Shown piece after piece: positions 26,326 to 36,099 of a DNA stretch of 44,929 bases. Position 1 is the first letter of the stretch. Every line of letters starts with the position of its first letter. Origin of the DNA: Gammaproteobacteria bacterium (GTDB lineage Bacteria > Pseudomonadota > Gammaproteobacteria > Eutrophobiales > Eutrophobiaceae); the NCBI GenBank assembly GCA_016179185.1, contig JACORW010000087.1:1-44929 (forward strand), given 5' to 3'. The notes under the pieces were generated by a model that was given only the letters and a program-made list of their open reading frames with translations, was not told where the DNA came from and did not search any database. The position numbers were made by a program, and so were the translations under genes.

Positions 26326-27540
26326 GTGAACCGACTCCCGTTTCTCACCCTGAACGACGTCAGCGTGCGCAGCAAGCGCGTGCTGGTGCGCGCCGATTTC
26401 AACGTGCCGCTTGACGGCGGGCGCGTCGCCGACGACACGAGGATCCGTGCCGGCCTGCCCGTCGTCCGCGAACTGCTTGCGGCCGGCGCCTCCGTGATGC
26501 TGATGTCGCATCTTGGGCGGCCGAAGGAAGGCGTGTTCGACGAGAAATACAGCCTGAAGCCCGTGGCCGAACACCTTGGAAAACTCCTGAACCGGAACGT
26601 GCCGCTGGTGCGCGACTGGCTCGGCAGGCGTCTTGGCGTGGAGCCGGGGACCGTGGTGCTGCTGGAGAACGTCCGGTTCGAGCTCGGCGAGCTGGCGGAC
26701 GACGACGATCTGGCCCGGCGCATGTCGCGGCTGTGCGATGTCTACGTCAACGACGCCTTCGCCACCGCCCATCGCGCCCAGGCCTCCACCCACGGCGTCG
26801 CCAAGTATGCGCCGTTGGCATGCGCGGGACCGCTGCTGGCGGCGGAAGTGACGGCGTTATCGAAGGCGCTGGCTGATCCTGCCCGGCCCATGCTCGCCGT
26901 TGTGGGTGGCGCCAAGGTTTCCACAAAGCTCACGATTCTCGAACGGCTGCTGGAGAAGGTGGATTCGCTGATCGTCGGCGGCGGCATCGCCAATACCTTC
27001 CTCGGCGCCGTCGGCCTGCCGGTGGGAAAGTCCCTGCTGGAGCCGGATCTGGTGCCGGCGGCGCGGCGCATGCTGGAGCAGGCGGAACGTTGCGGCCGCC
27101 GCATTCTGCTTCCCGACGACGTGGTCTGCGCGACGGAGTTTTCCGAAATGGCGCCGGCGGTATTGAAACGATCCGCTGACGTCGGCGCCGGCGACATGAT
27201 CATGGACGTGGGCCCGGAAAGCGCGCAGCGCTTCGCCGCGGCCGCGGCCGCGGCCGCCACCATCGTCTGGAACGGCCCGCTGGGCGTTTTCGAGTGGCAG
27301 CAGTTCGGGCACGGCACGCGCGTGCTGGCTGAGGCCATTGCCGCAAGCCCTGCGTTCTCCCTCGCCGGCGGCGGCGACACGCTCGCGGCGATCGCCCGAT
27401 TCGGCATTGGCGCCAGGATCTCCTATATCTCCACCGGCGGCGGTGCGTTTCTGGAATTTCTTGAGGGCCGGAAATTGCCGGCGATTGCGATCCTGGAAGA
27501 GGCGGCGCGCGCTGTGGCCGCCGCCGAGCGCGAGTATTGA
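26326..27540 (+). CDS. pgk: Phosphoglycerate kinase
   Basis: 404 residues. It transfers phosphate between 1,3-bisphosphoglycerate and ADP. Diagnostic segments are [44 protein letters not shown] and the C-terminal ATP-site [12 protein letters not shown]. The start is a GTG at 26326: the ATG at 26318 is out of frame and meets a stop. The ribosome-binding site is weak, so translation may depend partly on readthrough from gap, 56 bases upstream. Confidence 0.96.
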   Translation: MNRLPFLTLNDVSVRSKRVLVRADFNVPLDGGRVADDTRIRAGLPVVRELLAAGASVMLMSHLGRPKEGVFDEKYSLKPVAEHLGKLLNRNVPLVRDWLGRRLGVEPGTVVLLENVRFELGELADDDDLARRMSRLCDVYVNDAFATAHRAQASTHGVAKYAPLACAGPLLAAEVTALSKALADPARPMLAVVGGAKVSTKLTILERLLEKVDSLIVGGGIANTFLGAVGLPVGKSLLEPDLVPAARRMLEQAERCGRRILLPDDVVCATEFSEMAPAVLKRSADVGAGDMIMDVGPESAQRFAAAAAAAATIVWNGPLGVFEWQQFGHGTRVLAEAIAASPAFSLAGGGDTLAAIARFGIGARISYISTGGGAFLEFLEGRKLPAIAILEEAARAVAAAEREY

Positions 27541-27551
27541 GCGGTACCCGG

Positions 27552-28991
27552 ATGCGTCGCACGAAGATAATAGCCACACTGGGACCGTCCACCGACCAGC
27601 CGGGCATGCTGGAGCGGCTGGTGAACTGCGGCGTGGATCTGTTCCGCATCAACTATTCCCATCAGTCCCATGCCGATCACGAACGTCGCTTCCAGGCCGC
27701 TCGCAGTCTCAAGGGGATGGGCGCCGAAATCGGCATCATCGCCGACCTGCAGGGGCCCAAGATCCGCCTGGAACGATTTCTGACGGACAAGGTGTATCTC
27801 GAGGACAATTCCAGTTTCACCCTCGATACGAGCCTCGACAAGAACGCCGGCGATCGGAGTCACGTGGGGGTCACGTACAAGAACCTGACCCGCGAGGTGA
27901 GCGCCGGAGATCGGCTGCTTGTGGATGACGGCCGCATCGTGCTGGAAGTGAAGGATATCGAAGGCAATGAAGTGCATTGCCGGGTGGTAATGGGCGGCGA
28001 GCTGTCCGGCAAGAAGGGCATCAATCTCCAGGGCGGGGGTCTGGCCGCCGGGGCATTGACGCGGAAGGATCAGAACGACCTCGCCCATGCCGTGGCCCAC
28101 GGCGCGGATTATCTCGCGGTGTCCTTCGTTCGCAGCGTGGATGACATTCGCGAGGCGCGGCGGCTGCTGAGCGCCGCCGGCAGCAGCGCCGGGATAATCG
28201 CCAAGCTGGAACGTGCCGAGGCGCTGAAGAACGCCGAAGCCATAGTCGAGGCCTCCGACGCCATCATGATTGCCCGCGGCGACCTTGGCGTGGAGATTGG
28301 GGACGCGGCGTTGCCGCCGGTGCAGAAGCGCCTGATCAAGATGGCGCGCGACATGGACCGGGCCGTGATTACCGCCACGCAGATGATGGAGTCCATGATT
28401 GACCATCAGATCCCGTTGCGCGCCGAGATATTCGACGTCGCCAACGCGGTGTTCGACGGCACCGACGCCCTAATGCTGTCCGGGGAAACCAGCGTCGGGA
28501 AGTACCCGGACAAGGTCGTGCAAACCATGGCGCGCGTCTGCGAGGAGACCGAAAAGCAGCGCGTAACGCGTGTGTCCGATCACCGCATAAACCAGCGCTT
28601 CGAGCGCATAGACGAGGCTATCGCCATGTCGGCCATGTACGCCGCGAATCACGTCGGCGCCAAGGCGATCGCGGCCCTGACCGAGACCGGCTCGACGACA
28701 TTATGGATGTCACGCATCAGTTCCGGCATCCCGGTGTTTGCCTTCACGCGCCACATGGATACCATGCGCCGCGTGCATCTGTACCGCGGCGTTTATCCAA
28801 TCCACTTCGACATCACGCACACCGATCCGCTGCAGGCCAACGCGCAAATCGTTGACGAGCTGATGCGACGCAAAATAGTCCATCCGAACGACTACGTCAT
28901 CATCACCAAGGGCGACTTGAGCGGGCATCGCGGCGGGACCAACAACATGAAGATCGTTCAGGCCGGACAGGATACCGGATCGACCGCCTGA
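27552..28991 (+). CDS. pyk: Pyruvate kinase
   Basis: 479 residues. It converts phosphoenolpyruvate and ADP to pyruvate and ATP. The opening RRTKIIATLGPS, IADLQGPKIRLE, the metal-site run MIARGDLGVEIG and the TATQMMESMI signature are all present, with the C-terminal regulatory domain intact. The usual NFSHG element reads NYSHQSH. The ATG at 27552 lies 11 bases after the pgk stop; an in-frame TTG overlapping that stop is less likely. Its place in an otherwise reversible (Calvin/gluconeogenic) operon implies co-regulation of carbon outflow. Confidence 0.96.
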   Translation: MRRTKIIATLGPSTDQPGMLERLVNCGVDLFRINYSHQSHADHERRFQAARSLKGMGAEIGIIADLQGPKIRLERFLTDKVYLEDNSSFTLDTSLDKNAGDRSHVGVTYKNLTREVSAGDRLLVDDGRIVLEVKDIEGNEVHCRVVMGGELSGKKGINLQGGGLAAGALTRKDQNDLAHAVAHGADYLAVSFVRSVDDIREARRLLSAAGSSAGIIAKLERAEALKNAEAIVEASDAIMIARGDLGVEIGDAALPPVQKRLIKMARDMDRAVITATQMMESMIDHQIPLRAEIFDVANAVFDGTDALMLSGETSVGKYPDKVVQTMARVCEETEKQRVTRVSDHRINQRFERIDEAIAMSAMYAANHVGAKAIAALTETGSTTLWMSRISSGIPVFAFTRHMDTMRRVHLYRGVYPIHFDITHTDPLQANAQIVDELMRRKIVHPNDYVIITKGDLSGHRGGTNNMKIVQAGQDTGSTA

Positions 28992-29026
28992 CCGGCTGCG
29001 GATCCGGACGAGATGAGGAGCAGATC

Positions 29027-30058
29027 ATGACCGATTACACGGGGCAGCTTGAGAAGACCGCGCGCGCCATGGTGGCGCACGGCAAGGGCATTCTCGCCAT
29101 AGATGAAAGCCAGGGGACAATCAAAAAACGCTTTGACGGCATCGGCGTCGAATCCACCGAACCGAACCGGCGCGCCTACCGTGACCTGCTCATCACCGCG
29201 CCCGGCGGTGCCGAGTTCATCAGCGGCATGATCCTGTTCGACGAGACCCTGCGCCAGTCCACGGCTGCCGGCGTGCCGTTCCCGAAGGCGTTGAAGGACC
29301 AGGGCATAATGCCCGGCATCAAGGTGGACAAGGGCACGAAAGAGCTCCCCGCCCATCCCGGCGAACTGGTCACCGAGGGGCTGGACGGATTGCGCGAGCG
29401 ATTGATCGAGTACCGCAACATGGGCGCGGTGTTCGCCAAGTGGCGCGCCGTGATCACCATCGGCCCCGGTATACCCAGCGACGCGTGCATCGAGGCCAAT
29501 GCCCATGTGCTGGCCCGCTACGCCGGGCTGTGCCAGGAACAAGGTCTGGTGCCCATAGTGGAGCCGGAAACGTTGATGGACGGCGACAACACGGCGGAGA
29601 CCTGCTTCGCGATCACAGAACGCACGCTGCATGCGCTGTTCGGGCAACTGGTGCGCCAGCGTGTCACGCTTGAGCACACCATCCTCAAGGTGAACATGGC
29701 CGTCGGCGGCAAGAAGTGCCCGCAGCAGGCCAGTGTGCAGCAGGTCGCCGACCTCACCGTGCGCTGCCTGCTGCGTGCGGTGCCCGCGGCCGTACCGGGC
29801 ATTGTCTTCCTGTCCGGCGGCCAGAGCGCGCTGCTTGCCACGATGCACCTCAACGCGATGAACGTCACCTACCCGAAGCTGCCGTGGCCGCTGAGCTTCT
29901 CCTATGGCCGCGCGCTGCAGGAACCGTGCCTCAAGGCCTGGGCCGGGAAACCGCAGAATGTCCCCGCCGCGCAGAAGGCGCTGCGGCACCGGGAGCGTTG
30001 CAACAGCCTGGCGTGCCTCGGACAGTACACCGAGGCGGTCGAGAAACAGGCGGCGTGA
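29027..30058 (+). CDS. fba: Fructose-bisphosphate aldolase, class I
   Basis: 343 residues of the metal-independent, Schiff-base class better known from animals and plants. By comparison with the rabbit enzyme, the active-site residues are visible: Asp25 (LAIDES), Lys99 (GIKVDKG), Lys138 (FAKWR), Glu179 (IVEPE) and the Schiff-base Lys221 in TILKVNMAVGGKKC, where the usual LKPNM is LKVNM. It cleaves or forms fructose 1,6-bisphosphate and, in autotrophs, sedoheptulose bisphosphate. GAGGAG precedes the ATG. It closes the tkt-gap-pgk-pyk-fba operon. Confidence 0.96.
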   Translation: MTDYTGQLEKTARAMVAHGKGILAIDESQGTIKKRFDGIGVESTEPNRRAYRDLLITAPGGAEFISGMILFDETLRQSTAAGVPFPKALKDQGIMPGIKVDKGTKELPAHPGELVTEGLDGLRERLIEYRNMGAVFAKWRAVITIGPGIPSDACIEANAHVLARYAGLCQEQGLVPIVEPETLMDGDNTAETCFAITERTLHALFGQLVRQRVTLEHTILKVNMAVGGKKCPQQASVQQVADLTVRCLLRAVPAAVPGIVFLSGGQSALLATMHLNAMNVTYPKLPWPLSFSYGRALQEPCLKAWAGKPQNVPAAQKALRHRERCNSLACLGQYTEAVEKQAA

Positions 30059-30061
30059 TCG

Positions 30062-30163
30062 CAAGTAGTGGAAAGTTGAAAGAAAAATCTGCGTCAAGGC
30101 GCTCGTTGCTGACCGGGGCGCTATTCATTCCCAGTTTCTACTTTTCACTTTCCACTTTTTACT
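30062..30163. repeat. Inverted A/T-rich phased repeat (ACTTTTCAC type), copy 3
   Basis: The left arm AAGTAGTGGAAAGTTGAAAG (about 30062-30083) and the right arm TTTCTACTTTTCACTTTCCA with its continuation (about 30135-30163) are complementary at unit level. They fill the convergent gap between fba and the rhomboid gene, and the right arm reaches the rhomboid stop codon. Nothing else is seen in the gap. Confidence 0.8.
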
Positions 30164-30854
30164 ATGTCCGCGGGGGATTGAACAGCCGCACGCCGCGCCG
30201 GAGAAACACTTGGATCAGCGCCAGCCCGGCGATGAATCCGCCGATGTGGGCGAACCAGGCCACGCCGGGACCGTCGCCGGCGGAGAGGGAACTCAGGATC
30301 TGCACCAGGAACCAGATACCGAGCACGGCCGCTGCCGGCAGCCGCATCGTGTGCAGGATGAATCCCAGCGGGATCGCCACGAGTACCCTGGCGCGCGGAT
30401 AAAGCAGCAGATAGGCGCCGAGCACGCCGGAAATGGCGCCGCTGGCGCCGATCATCGGGATCTCCGAACCGGGGTTCTGCAACACCTGGCCGAACACCGC
30501 CGCTGTCCCGCACAGGACGTAGAAGATCACAAAACGGACATGGCCCATGGCATCCTCGACGTTGTTGCCGAAGATCCACAGGTACAGCATGTTGCCGGCC
30601 AGGTGCATGAACCCGCCGTGCAGGAACATTGATGTCAACGGGGTCAGGGCTGCGGGTATCAGCACGAGTTCCGGCGGCAGCTCGGCGCGCTGCAGCAGCA
30701 CCGCCGGAATGACCCCCAGTGCGAATACCGCCACTTCGTTGCCACGGCTGCCCAGGCTCATCTGCCAGCCGAACACCAGCACGCAGGCGCCGATGAACGC
30801 CAGCGTGACGACCGGCGTGATTTCCGTGGGATTGTCGTCGTGCAGCGGAATCAT
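30162..30854 (-). CDS. Rhomboid family intramembrane serine protease
   Basis: 230 residues with about six membrane helices. The catalytic pair is intact: Ser138 in IGASGAISG and His203 in [11 protein letters not shown]. The [13 protein letters not shown] segment supplies the conserved His and Asn of the oxyanion region. It cleaves substrates within the membrane; the targets are unknown. The ATG at 30854 overlaps the purC stop (ATGA), so the two are translationally coupled; longer upstream readings merely run antiparallel through purC. The functional link to purine synthesis is not obvious and may be only positional. Confidence 0.92.
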   Translation of the reverse strand: MIPLHDDNPTEITPVVTLAFIGACVLVFGWQMSLGSRGNEVAVFALGVIPAVLLQRAELPPELVLIPAALTPLTSMFLHGGFMHLAGNMLYLWIFGNNVEDAMGHVRFVIFYVLCGTAAVFGQVLQNPGSEIPMIGASGAISGVLGAYLLLYPRARVLVAIPLGFILHTMRLPAAAVLGIWFLVQILSSLSAGDGPGVAWFAHIGGFIAGLALIQVFLRRGVRLFNPPRT

Positions 30855-31741
30855 CGGATCAGCCGCTCCAGGGCCTCCCGATATTTTGCGGCCGTGCTGG
30901 CGATCACCTCGGGCGGCAACCGCGGGCCCGGCGCCAGCTTGTTCCAGTCCAGCGTTTCCAGGTAATCGCGCACGTACTGCTTGTCGAAACTGGGCGGGCT
31001 GACGCCCGCGTGGTAGCTCGCCGCCGGCCAGAAGCGCGAGGAGTCCGGTGTCAACGCCTCGTCGATCAGGAACAGACGCCCGTTGCCGTCCGTGCCGAAT
31101 TCGAACTTGGTATCGGCAATGATGATACCCCGGCCGCGCGCGTAAGCAGCGGCGGCGCCGTAGAGCCTCAGCGTCACATCGCGGACCTGCGCCGCGCGGA
31201 CGGGGCCAAGCAACCGCTGCACGTCCTCGAAGGTGATGTTTTCGTCGTGGATCCCCTGCGCCGCTTTGGTGGACGGCGTGAATATCGGCTCCGGAAGCTG
31301 CGCGGCCTGCAACAGCCCTGGCGGCAGTGGGATGCCGCACACCGAGCCGGTTCGCTGGTAGTCCTTCCAGCCCGAGCCGATGAGATAGCCGCGCACCACG
31401 GCTTCCACCGGCAGCGCGTGCAGTCTGCGCACGATGATGCTGCGCCCTTCCAGCGGTGCGCGCTCGTCTGGATCCGGGATCACCTGCGCCAGACTCTCCC
31501 CGCTCAGATGATTCGGCACGATGTCCTGCATGCGCGCAAACCAGAAATTCGACAGCGCGGTCAATACCGCACCCTTCCCGGGAATCGGGTCGGGCAGGAC
31601 GACATCGAATGCGGACAGCCGATCGGTGGTGACGATGAGCATGCGGTCATCGCCCACCGCATAGATGTCGCGAACCTTGCCCCGGTGCAGCAGCGGCAGG
31701 CTGGGTAATTCGGACTGGTACATCGGTTTGAGATTTTTCAT
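30851..31741 (-). CDS. purC: SAICAR synthetase
   Basis: 296 residues. It joins aspartate to CAIR in purine biosynthesis. Family motifs are [57 protein letters not shown] and IADTKFEFG. The length fits the longer, eukaryote-like branch also found in many proteobacteria. The ATG at 31741 was chosen because the alignment-like start ([13 protein letters not shown]) follows soon after, and upstream codons fall in a REP-like element and glnS. An ATG six codons further in is possible. Confidence 0.96.
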   Translation of the reverse strand: MKNLKPMYQSELPSLPLLHRGKVRDIYAVGDDRMLIVTTDRLSAFDVVLPDPIPGKGAVLTALSNFWFARMQDIVPNHLSGESLAQVIPDPDERAPLEGRSIIVRRLHALPVEAVVRGYLIGSGWKDYQRTGSVCGIPLPPGLLQAAQLPEPIFTPSTKAAQGIHDENITFEDVQRLLGPVRAAQVRDVTLRLYGAAAAYARGRGIIIADTKFEFGTDGNGRLFLIDEALTPDSSRFWPAASYHAGVSPPSFDKQYVRDYLETLDWNKLAPGPRLPPEVIASTAAKYREALERLIR

Positions 31742-31772
31742 CGGGTTCGTCCAGCGCTCTGTTCCGCCGTTT

Positions 31773-31828
31773 GGCCGGCTGAAAGCCGGCCCCACAGGAA
31801 TTCCATGTGGGGCCGGGTTTACCCGGCC
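31773..31828. repeat. REP-like double hairpin, copy 3
   Basis: GGCCGGCTGAAAGCCGGCCCC at its left, and CATGTGGGGCCGGG followed by TTTACCCGGCC at its right, match copy 1 almost base for base, while the linker between them differs. It lies between the glnS stop (31837) and the purC start (31741), within a minus-strand gene series. Confidence 0.88.
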
Positions 31829-31836
31829 GTTCAGTG

Positions 31837-33522
31837 TCAGCGCCCGCCCGTCTTCGCCCAGGAATCCTTGAGCGTCGCCGTGCGGTTGAACACCGGCGCA
31901 CCCGGCCGGCTGTCGGCCGCGTCCGCACAGAAATAACCCAATCGTTCGAACTGGTAGCGCGACCCCGCGGCAGCCGCGCGCAGCGCGGGTTCCAGTTTGC
32001 ACCCGGTGAACACCTTCGCCGACTCCGGATTCAGGTGTCCGAGCCAGTCACCGCCGGCGGCATCCGGGTCCGGCACGCGGAAAAGCCGATCATAGAGCCG
32101 TACCTCTGCGTCCAGGGCGGCGGGGGCCGCCACCCAGTGCAACGTGCCTTTCACCTTGCGCCCGTCGGGTGCATCGCCGCCGCGCGTGGCCGGGTCATAG
32201 GCGCAGCGCAGTTCCGTGATCGCGCCGCTGGCGGGGTCCTTCACGACACCGATGCACTTGATGAAATACGCGTAGCGCAACCGCACCTCCCGTCCCGGAA
32301 CAAGTCGGTGAAATCCTTTCGGCGGATCTTCCATGAAATCCTCGCGCTCGATGAAGATCTCGCGCGCAAACGGCACCGCGCGCGAACCCAGTTCCGGTCG
32401 CTGCGGGTGATTGGCTGCCGGGAGCTGCTCCAGCTGGCCCGCCGGATAGTTCTCGATGACGACCTTCACCGGATCGAGCACCGCCATGACCCGCGGTGCC
32501 ACATGACCCAGGTGTTCGCGCACGCTGTTCTCCAGCACCGCGAAATCAATGCACGTGTCGTTCTTGGTCACACCGATGCGTTCGCAGAAGTCCCGGATCG
32601 CTTCCGGCGTGTAGCCGCGGCGCCGGATCCCCGCCAGCGTCGGCATGCGCGGATCATCCCAGCCCGTAACGTGTCCGCCCTCCACCAGCGCGATCAGGCG
32701 CCGCTTGCTGAGCACCGTGTAATCCAGGTTCAGGCGCGCGAACTCGTACTGGCGCGGCCGCGACGGCGTCGTCAGGTTGTCGAGGAACCAGTCGTACAGC
32801 GGCCGGTGATCCTCGAACTCCAGCGTGCAGATGGAATGGGTGATGTGCTCGATGGCGTCCGACAGTCCGTGGGTAAAATCGTACATGGGGTAGATACACC
32901 ATTTGTCACCGGTGCGATGGTGCGTGGCGCGGCGGATGCGGTAGATCACCGGGTCGCGCAGGTTGACATTGGGCGCGGCCATGTCGATCCGTGCGCGCAG
33001 CACGTGCGCACCGTCGGGAAATTCACCGGCGCGCATCCGGGCAAACAGATCCAGGTTTTCCTCCACCGAACGGTTGCGGTGCGGGCTTTCCTTTCCGGGT
33101 TCGGTGAGCGAGCCACGCAGTGTCCGGATTTCCTCCGCGTTCAGGCTGTCCACATAGGCCTTGCCCCGCCGGATCAACTCGACCGCGTAGTCATGCAGAC
33201 GTTCGAAGTAATCCGAGGCGAAGAACAGGCGCTCCTGCCAGTCGAATCCGAGCCAGCGCACGTCATTCTGGATTGACTCGACATACTCCACGTCCTCGGT
33301 CTCCGGGTTGGTATCGTCGAAACGCAGGTTGCACAGGCCGCCGAAGTCCGCGGCCAGCCCGAAATTCAGGCAGATGGATTTCGCGTGCCCGATGTGAAGA
33401 TAGCCGTTGGGCTCGGGCGGAAAACGCGTATGCACGCGGCCGCCGTGCGTGCCGGCGCGCAGGTCATCCTCGATGATGCGGCGGATGAAATTGGGCGCCG
33501 CGGTCTGTTCCGGAGCCGTCAT
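31837..33522 (-). CDS. glnS: Glutaminyl-tRNA synthetase
   Basis: 561 residues. It charges tRNA-Gln. The class I signatures are [15 protein letters not shown] (HIGH) and VLSKRR (KMSKS-like), with the RFDDTNPE and [20 protein letters not shown] segments typical of GlnRS rather than GluRS, and a full anticodon-binding beta-barrel region. The ATG at 33522 is used instead of an upstream GTG. It follows the ubiI stop by ten bases, so it may be transcribed with the ubi/pepP series. Confidence 0.97.
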   Translation of the reverse strand: MTAPEQTAAPNFIRRIIEDDLRAGTHGGRVHTRFPPEPNGYLHIGHAKSICLNFGLAADFGGLCNLRFDDTNPETEDVEYVESIQNDVRWLGFDWQERLFFASDYFERLHDYAVELIRRGKAYVDSLNAEEIRTLRGSLTEPGKESPHRNRSVEENLDLFARMRAGEFPDGAHVLRARIDMAAPNVNLRDPVIYRIRRATHHRTGDKWCIYPMYDFTHGLSDAIEHITHSICTLEFEDHRPLYDWFLDNLTTPSRPRQYEFARLNLDYTVLSKRRLIALVEGGHVTGWDDPRMPTLAGIRRRGYTPEAIRDFCERIGVTKNDTCIDFAVLENSVREHLGHVAPRVMAVLDPVKVVIENYPAGQLEQLPAANHPQRPELGSRAVPFAREIFIEREDFMEDPPKGFHRLVPGREVRLRYAYFIKCIGVVKDPASGAITELRCAYDPATRGGDAPDGRKVKGTLHWVAAPAALDAEVRLYDRLFRVPDPDAAGGDWLGHLNPESAKVFTGCKLEPALRAAAAGSRYQFERLGYFCADAADSRPGAPVFNRTATLKDSWAKTGGR

Positions 33523-33532
33523 GGCACGCACA

Positions 33533-34762
33533 TTACCGCAAACCCGCCGACACCAGTGGCACTCGGGCCACCCGCGGCAGATCGCCGGAAAGCCCCATGG
33601 CGAGGCTCATCAGCACCCGTTTCACCGGGCTGAGCGCATCGCAGAGATCCAGCCCGGCATTGCGCAGGTGCCGGACGGCGGACGCGGGCGATCCAAATAA
33701 TCTTTGCAGGCCGTCCAATGCCCCGATCATCAGTGCATTTTCGCCCCGGCGCCGGCGCTCGTAGGCGCGCAATACCCGCAGTGCGCCCACGTCCCGTCCT
33801 GCATGCTTCGCCGCGACCAGCAATTCCGCGAGGCTGGCGGCGTCCAGCAGACCGAGGTTCGCGCCCTGCCCCGCAAGGGGGTGCACGCAGTGGGCGGCGT
33901 CGCCGACCAGTACGACACCTGCGCGGCAGTAACGTTCGGCCTGCGCGCGTTGCAGCGGAAAAACCGCGCGCGGCCCGCATGCGGTGATCTCCCCCATCAC
34001 GCCACCCACGGCCGCAGCGAGTTCGGCGCGAAACGCCGTTTCATCCTGCAGTTGCAGCCGCCGCGCCTGTTCCGGCGTCGTGGACCAGATCATTGCGCAG
34101 GCATGCGGATCCGCGAGCGGCAGGAACGCCAGCGGTCCCGTCGCCAGAAAACGCTGGCGCGCGACGCAGTCGTGGGCCCGCGCGGCGCGGACCGTACATG
34201 CCAGCGCGTGCTGATCGTAGGATCGCGCGCAATACGCGATCCCCGCCAGCTCTCGCACCGTTGATCGGGCGCCGTCGGCCCCCACCAGCATTCGGGCGCG
34301 CAATTGCATGCCCCCCGCGCCGTGGATCACGATCTGCCGCGCGCCGTGCTCCAGCCGCTCGACATCCGCCAGGGGGATTGGGGTGATACCGAATCCCGCC
34401 AGGGCGGTGCGCAATGCCGATACCAGCTCACCCTGGTTGACGATGTGACCCAGCGTCGAAACATTCAGGTCGGCACTGTCAAAGCGGATCCTGCCCGCCC
34501 CGCCGGCGTCCCACACCTCCATGCGCCGGAATTTTCCGATGCCGGACGGGTCCAGGCATGCCCAGGCGCCACATTGATCCAGTATCGCCCGCGCGGCCGG
34601 CGTAAGCGCCAGCGCACGCGGATCGAATTGGCTGCGGGCCCCGGTATCCGGCCCGACGACCATGCAACCGACACCGGCGCGCGATAACAGGCATGCCAGC
34701 GTCAGGCCAATCGGGCCCATGCCGACGATGCACACTTCCGCGTCGTTTCTGTCCACGGCCAT
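33533..34762 (-). CDS. ubiI: Ubiquinone biosynthesis FAD monooxygenase (UbiI/VisC type)
   Basis: 409 residues. It is a group A flavin hydroxylase for a ring-hydroxylation step of ubiquinone synthesis. The FAD motifs are [37 protein letters not shown] and [18 protein letters not shown]. The order pepP-ubiH-ubiI copies the well-known gammaproteobacterial arrangement, which supports UbiI over UbiF. The ATG at 34762 follows the ubiH stop as TGACATG, implying coupling. Which ring position it hydroxylates cannot be told from sequence alone. Confidence 0.9.
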   Translation of the reverse strand: MAVDRNDAEVCIVGMGPIGLTLACLLSRAGVGCMVVGPDTGARSQFDPRALALTPAARAILDQCGAWACLDPSGIGKFRRMEVWDAGGAGRIRFDSADLNVSTLGHIVNQGELVSALRTALAGFGITPIPLADVERLEHGARQIVIHGAGGMQLRARMLVGADGARSTVRELAGIAYCARSYDQHALACTVRAARAHDCVARQRFLATGPLAFLPLADPHACAMIWSTTPEQARRLQLQDETAFRAELAAAVGGVMGEITACGPRAVFPLQRAQAERYCRAGVVLVGDAAHCVHPLAGQGANLGLLDAASLAELLVAAKHAGRDVGALRVLRAYERRRRGENALMIGALDGLQRLFGSPASAVRHLRNAGLDLCDALSPVKRVLMSLAMGLSGDLPRVARVPLVSAGLR

Positions 34763-34763
34763 G

Positions 34764-36062
34764 TCAGACCACGCTGCGCACACAGTCGGGCTGGGGGGGG
34801 CGCAGTCCCGCTCCCAGCAGTATTAAATCGCGCTTTACAGTCGGTAGCAGCTCGGCCATCAACATCCCGGTCCGGCGCAGGCAGGCGATCAGCGGATGGG
34901 TACTGGCAAAACCGCGCGCCAGTCCATGAGTCAGCCAGGCGACGCGTTCGCGATCCCGTTGCCGCTGCGCCAGAAAGGCCTGCAGCGTCCCCGCAGCGCC
35001 CGGATCATCGGCAGCCGCCAACAGCTCCGCCAGCGCTGCCGCGTCGCGCAAGACCAGGTTGAATCCCTGCGCCCCGTTCGGATGAATGGTCAGCGCCGCG
35101 TTGCCGAGCAACAGCGCGCGCCCGCTTACCTGCCGATCCGGCACGACCCTCCGCAACGGGTACGCGCGCCGTGCGCCGCAGCGCATGAAGCCGCCCAGGC
35201 GCATGCCGAATTTCGTCCCGAGTCGATCGCAGTATTCAGTTTCCCCGAGGCTCAGCCAACCGGCAGCATCCCCGGCGGACACGCAGTTCACGGCCACCAT
35301 GCCCGGGCCTTCCAGCGGCAACAGCGCCAACGGACCGGACTTGGTGAAGCGTTCGAAGGCCGTGCCATGATGGGGTCCGCGGCAGGTGACGTTGGCAACA
35401 ATTGCAGTCTGGCTGTAGTCGTGGCTTGCGGCATGGATGCCCAATGCTGCGCGCAGGCCGGATTCCGCGCCGTCGGCAACCACGAGCAGCCGGCACCGCA
35501 GCATCCCCGCGGCACGGCAGTGCACATGCACAGCCGCGGGGTCCATTTCCACGCCGGTCACGGAGTCCGGGCACAATGGCACGATCCAGCGCGCGGCGCG
35601 CACGCAATCTCGCAATATCGCGCCAAGTGCGCGCGCGACAACCACGTGGCCCAGCGCCTCCACACCCAGTTGCCCCGCATCCAGCCGCACACAGCCAAAA
35701 CGGAATTGCTCGGAAACATGGACGCGGCGGATCGGGAACGCCGCGCGGCCCACCTGATCCCAGACGCCGATGTGACGCAGCACGCGCTCACTGGCCAGGG
35801 ACAGCGCAATCCCGCGATCGTCGTAACCGGGCCGGGCCTGCGGGGCCGGGTTTGCCCCGGCGAGTTTTTCATCGGCAGGCATGCGGCGGCCAGCGGGCCT
35901 GGAATGCTCACCGGGGTCGACGGCTTCGATGAGCGCGACCCGGTGCCCGGTGCCCCGCAGCGCCAGCGCCAGGGATGCGCCTGCCATCCCGCCGCCGGCG
36001 ATGGCGATATCAAAATCAACCGGGGACCGGCCCCGACTGCGTTTATCGATCCGGCGGGTCAT
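34764..36062 (-). CDS. ubiH: Ubiquinone biosynthesis FAD monooxygenase (UbiH type)
   Basis: 432 residues from the ATG at 36062. The FAD motifs are IAGGGMAGASLALALRG, LLVVADGAESGLRAALG and LLLGNAALTIHPNGAQGFNL. YDDRGIALS is the family substrate-loop start. Between the first Rossmann unit and YDDR there is an unusual insert (about residues 54-78), of which GANPAPQA is encoded by a half REP-like element at 35840-35861. No clear ribosome-binding site is seen at 36062; the frame extends upstream into pepP and other starts are possible. It lies between pepP and ubiI as in other gammaproteobacteria. Confidence 0.9.
   Translation of the reverse strand: MTRRIDKRSRGRSPVDFDIAIAGGGMAGASLALALRGTGHRVALIEAVDPGEHSRPAGRRMPADEKLAGANPAPQARPGYDDRGIALSLASERVLRHIGVWDQVGRAAFPIRRVHVSEQFRFGCVRLDAGQLGVEALGHVVVARALGAILRDCVRAARWIVPLCPDSVTGVEMDPAAVHVHCRAAGMLRCRLLVVADGAESGLRAALGIHAASHDYSQTAIVANVTCRGPHHGTAFERFTKSGPLALLPLEGPGMVAVNCVSAGDAAGWLSLGETEYCDRLGTKFGMRLGGFMRCGARRAYPLRRVVPDRQVSGRALLLGNAALTIHPNGAQGFNLVLRDAAALAELLAAADDPGAAGTLQAFLAQRQRDRERVAWLTHGLARGFASTHPLIACLRRTGMLMAELLPTVKRDLILLGAGLRPPQPDCVRSVV
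35840..35861 (-). repeat. Half REP-like element read in frame inside ubiH
   Basis: On the plus strand the segment has GGGGCCGGGTTT followed by GCCCCGGC, matching the second hairpin of the intergenic REP-like units (GGGGCCGGGTTT then ACCCGGCC). Read on the minus strand in the ubiH frame it gives GANPAPQA, close to the GVNPAPQ peptide encoded when copy 2 is read in the matching frame. Confidence 0.65.
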
Positions 36063-36099
36063 GCGCAGAATTGGGGCGACAATCGGGATCCGCCCCCGG

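Noticed and set aside
30851-32002. N-terminally extended purC (383 codons)
   Set aside because: The extra residues come from a REP-like element and the end of glnS read out of frame; family similarity starts after the ATG at 31741.
31807-33276. 489-codon plus-strand frame opposite glnS
   Set aside because: glnS carries full class I synthetase motifs on the other strand; the frame is a shadow.
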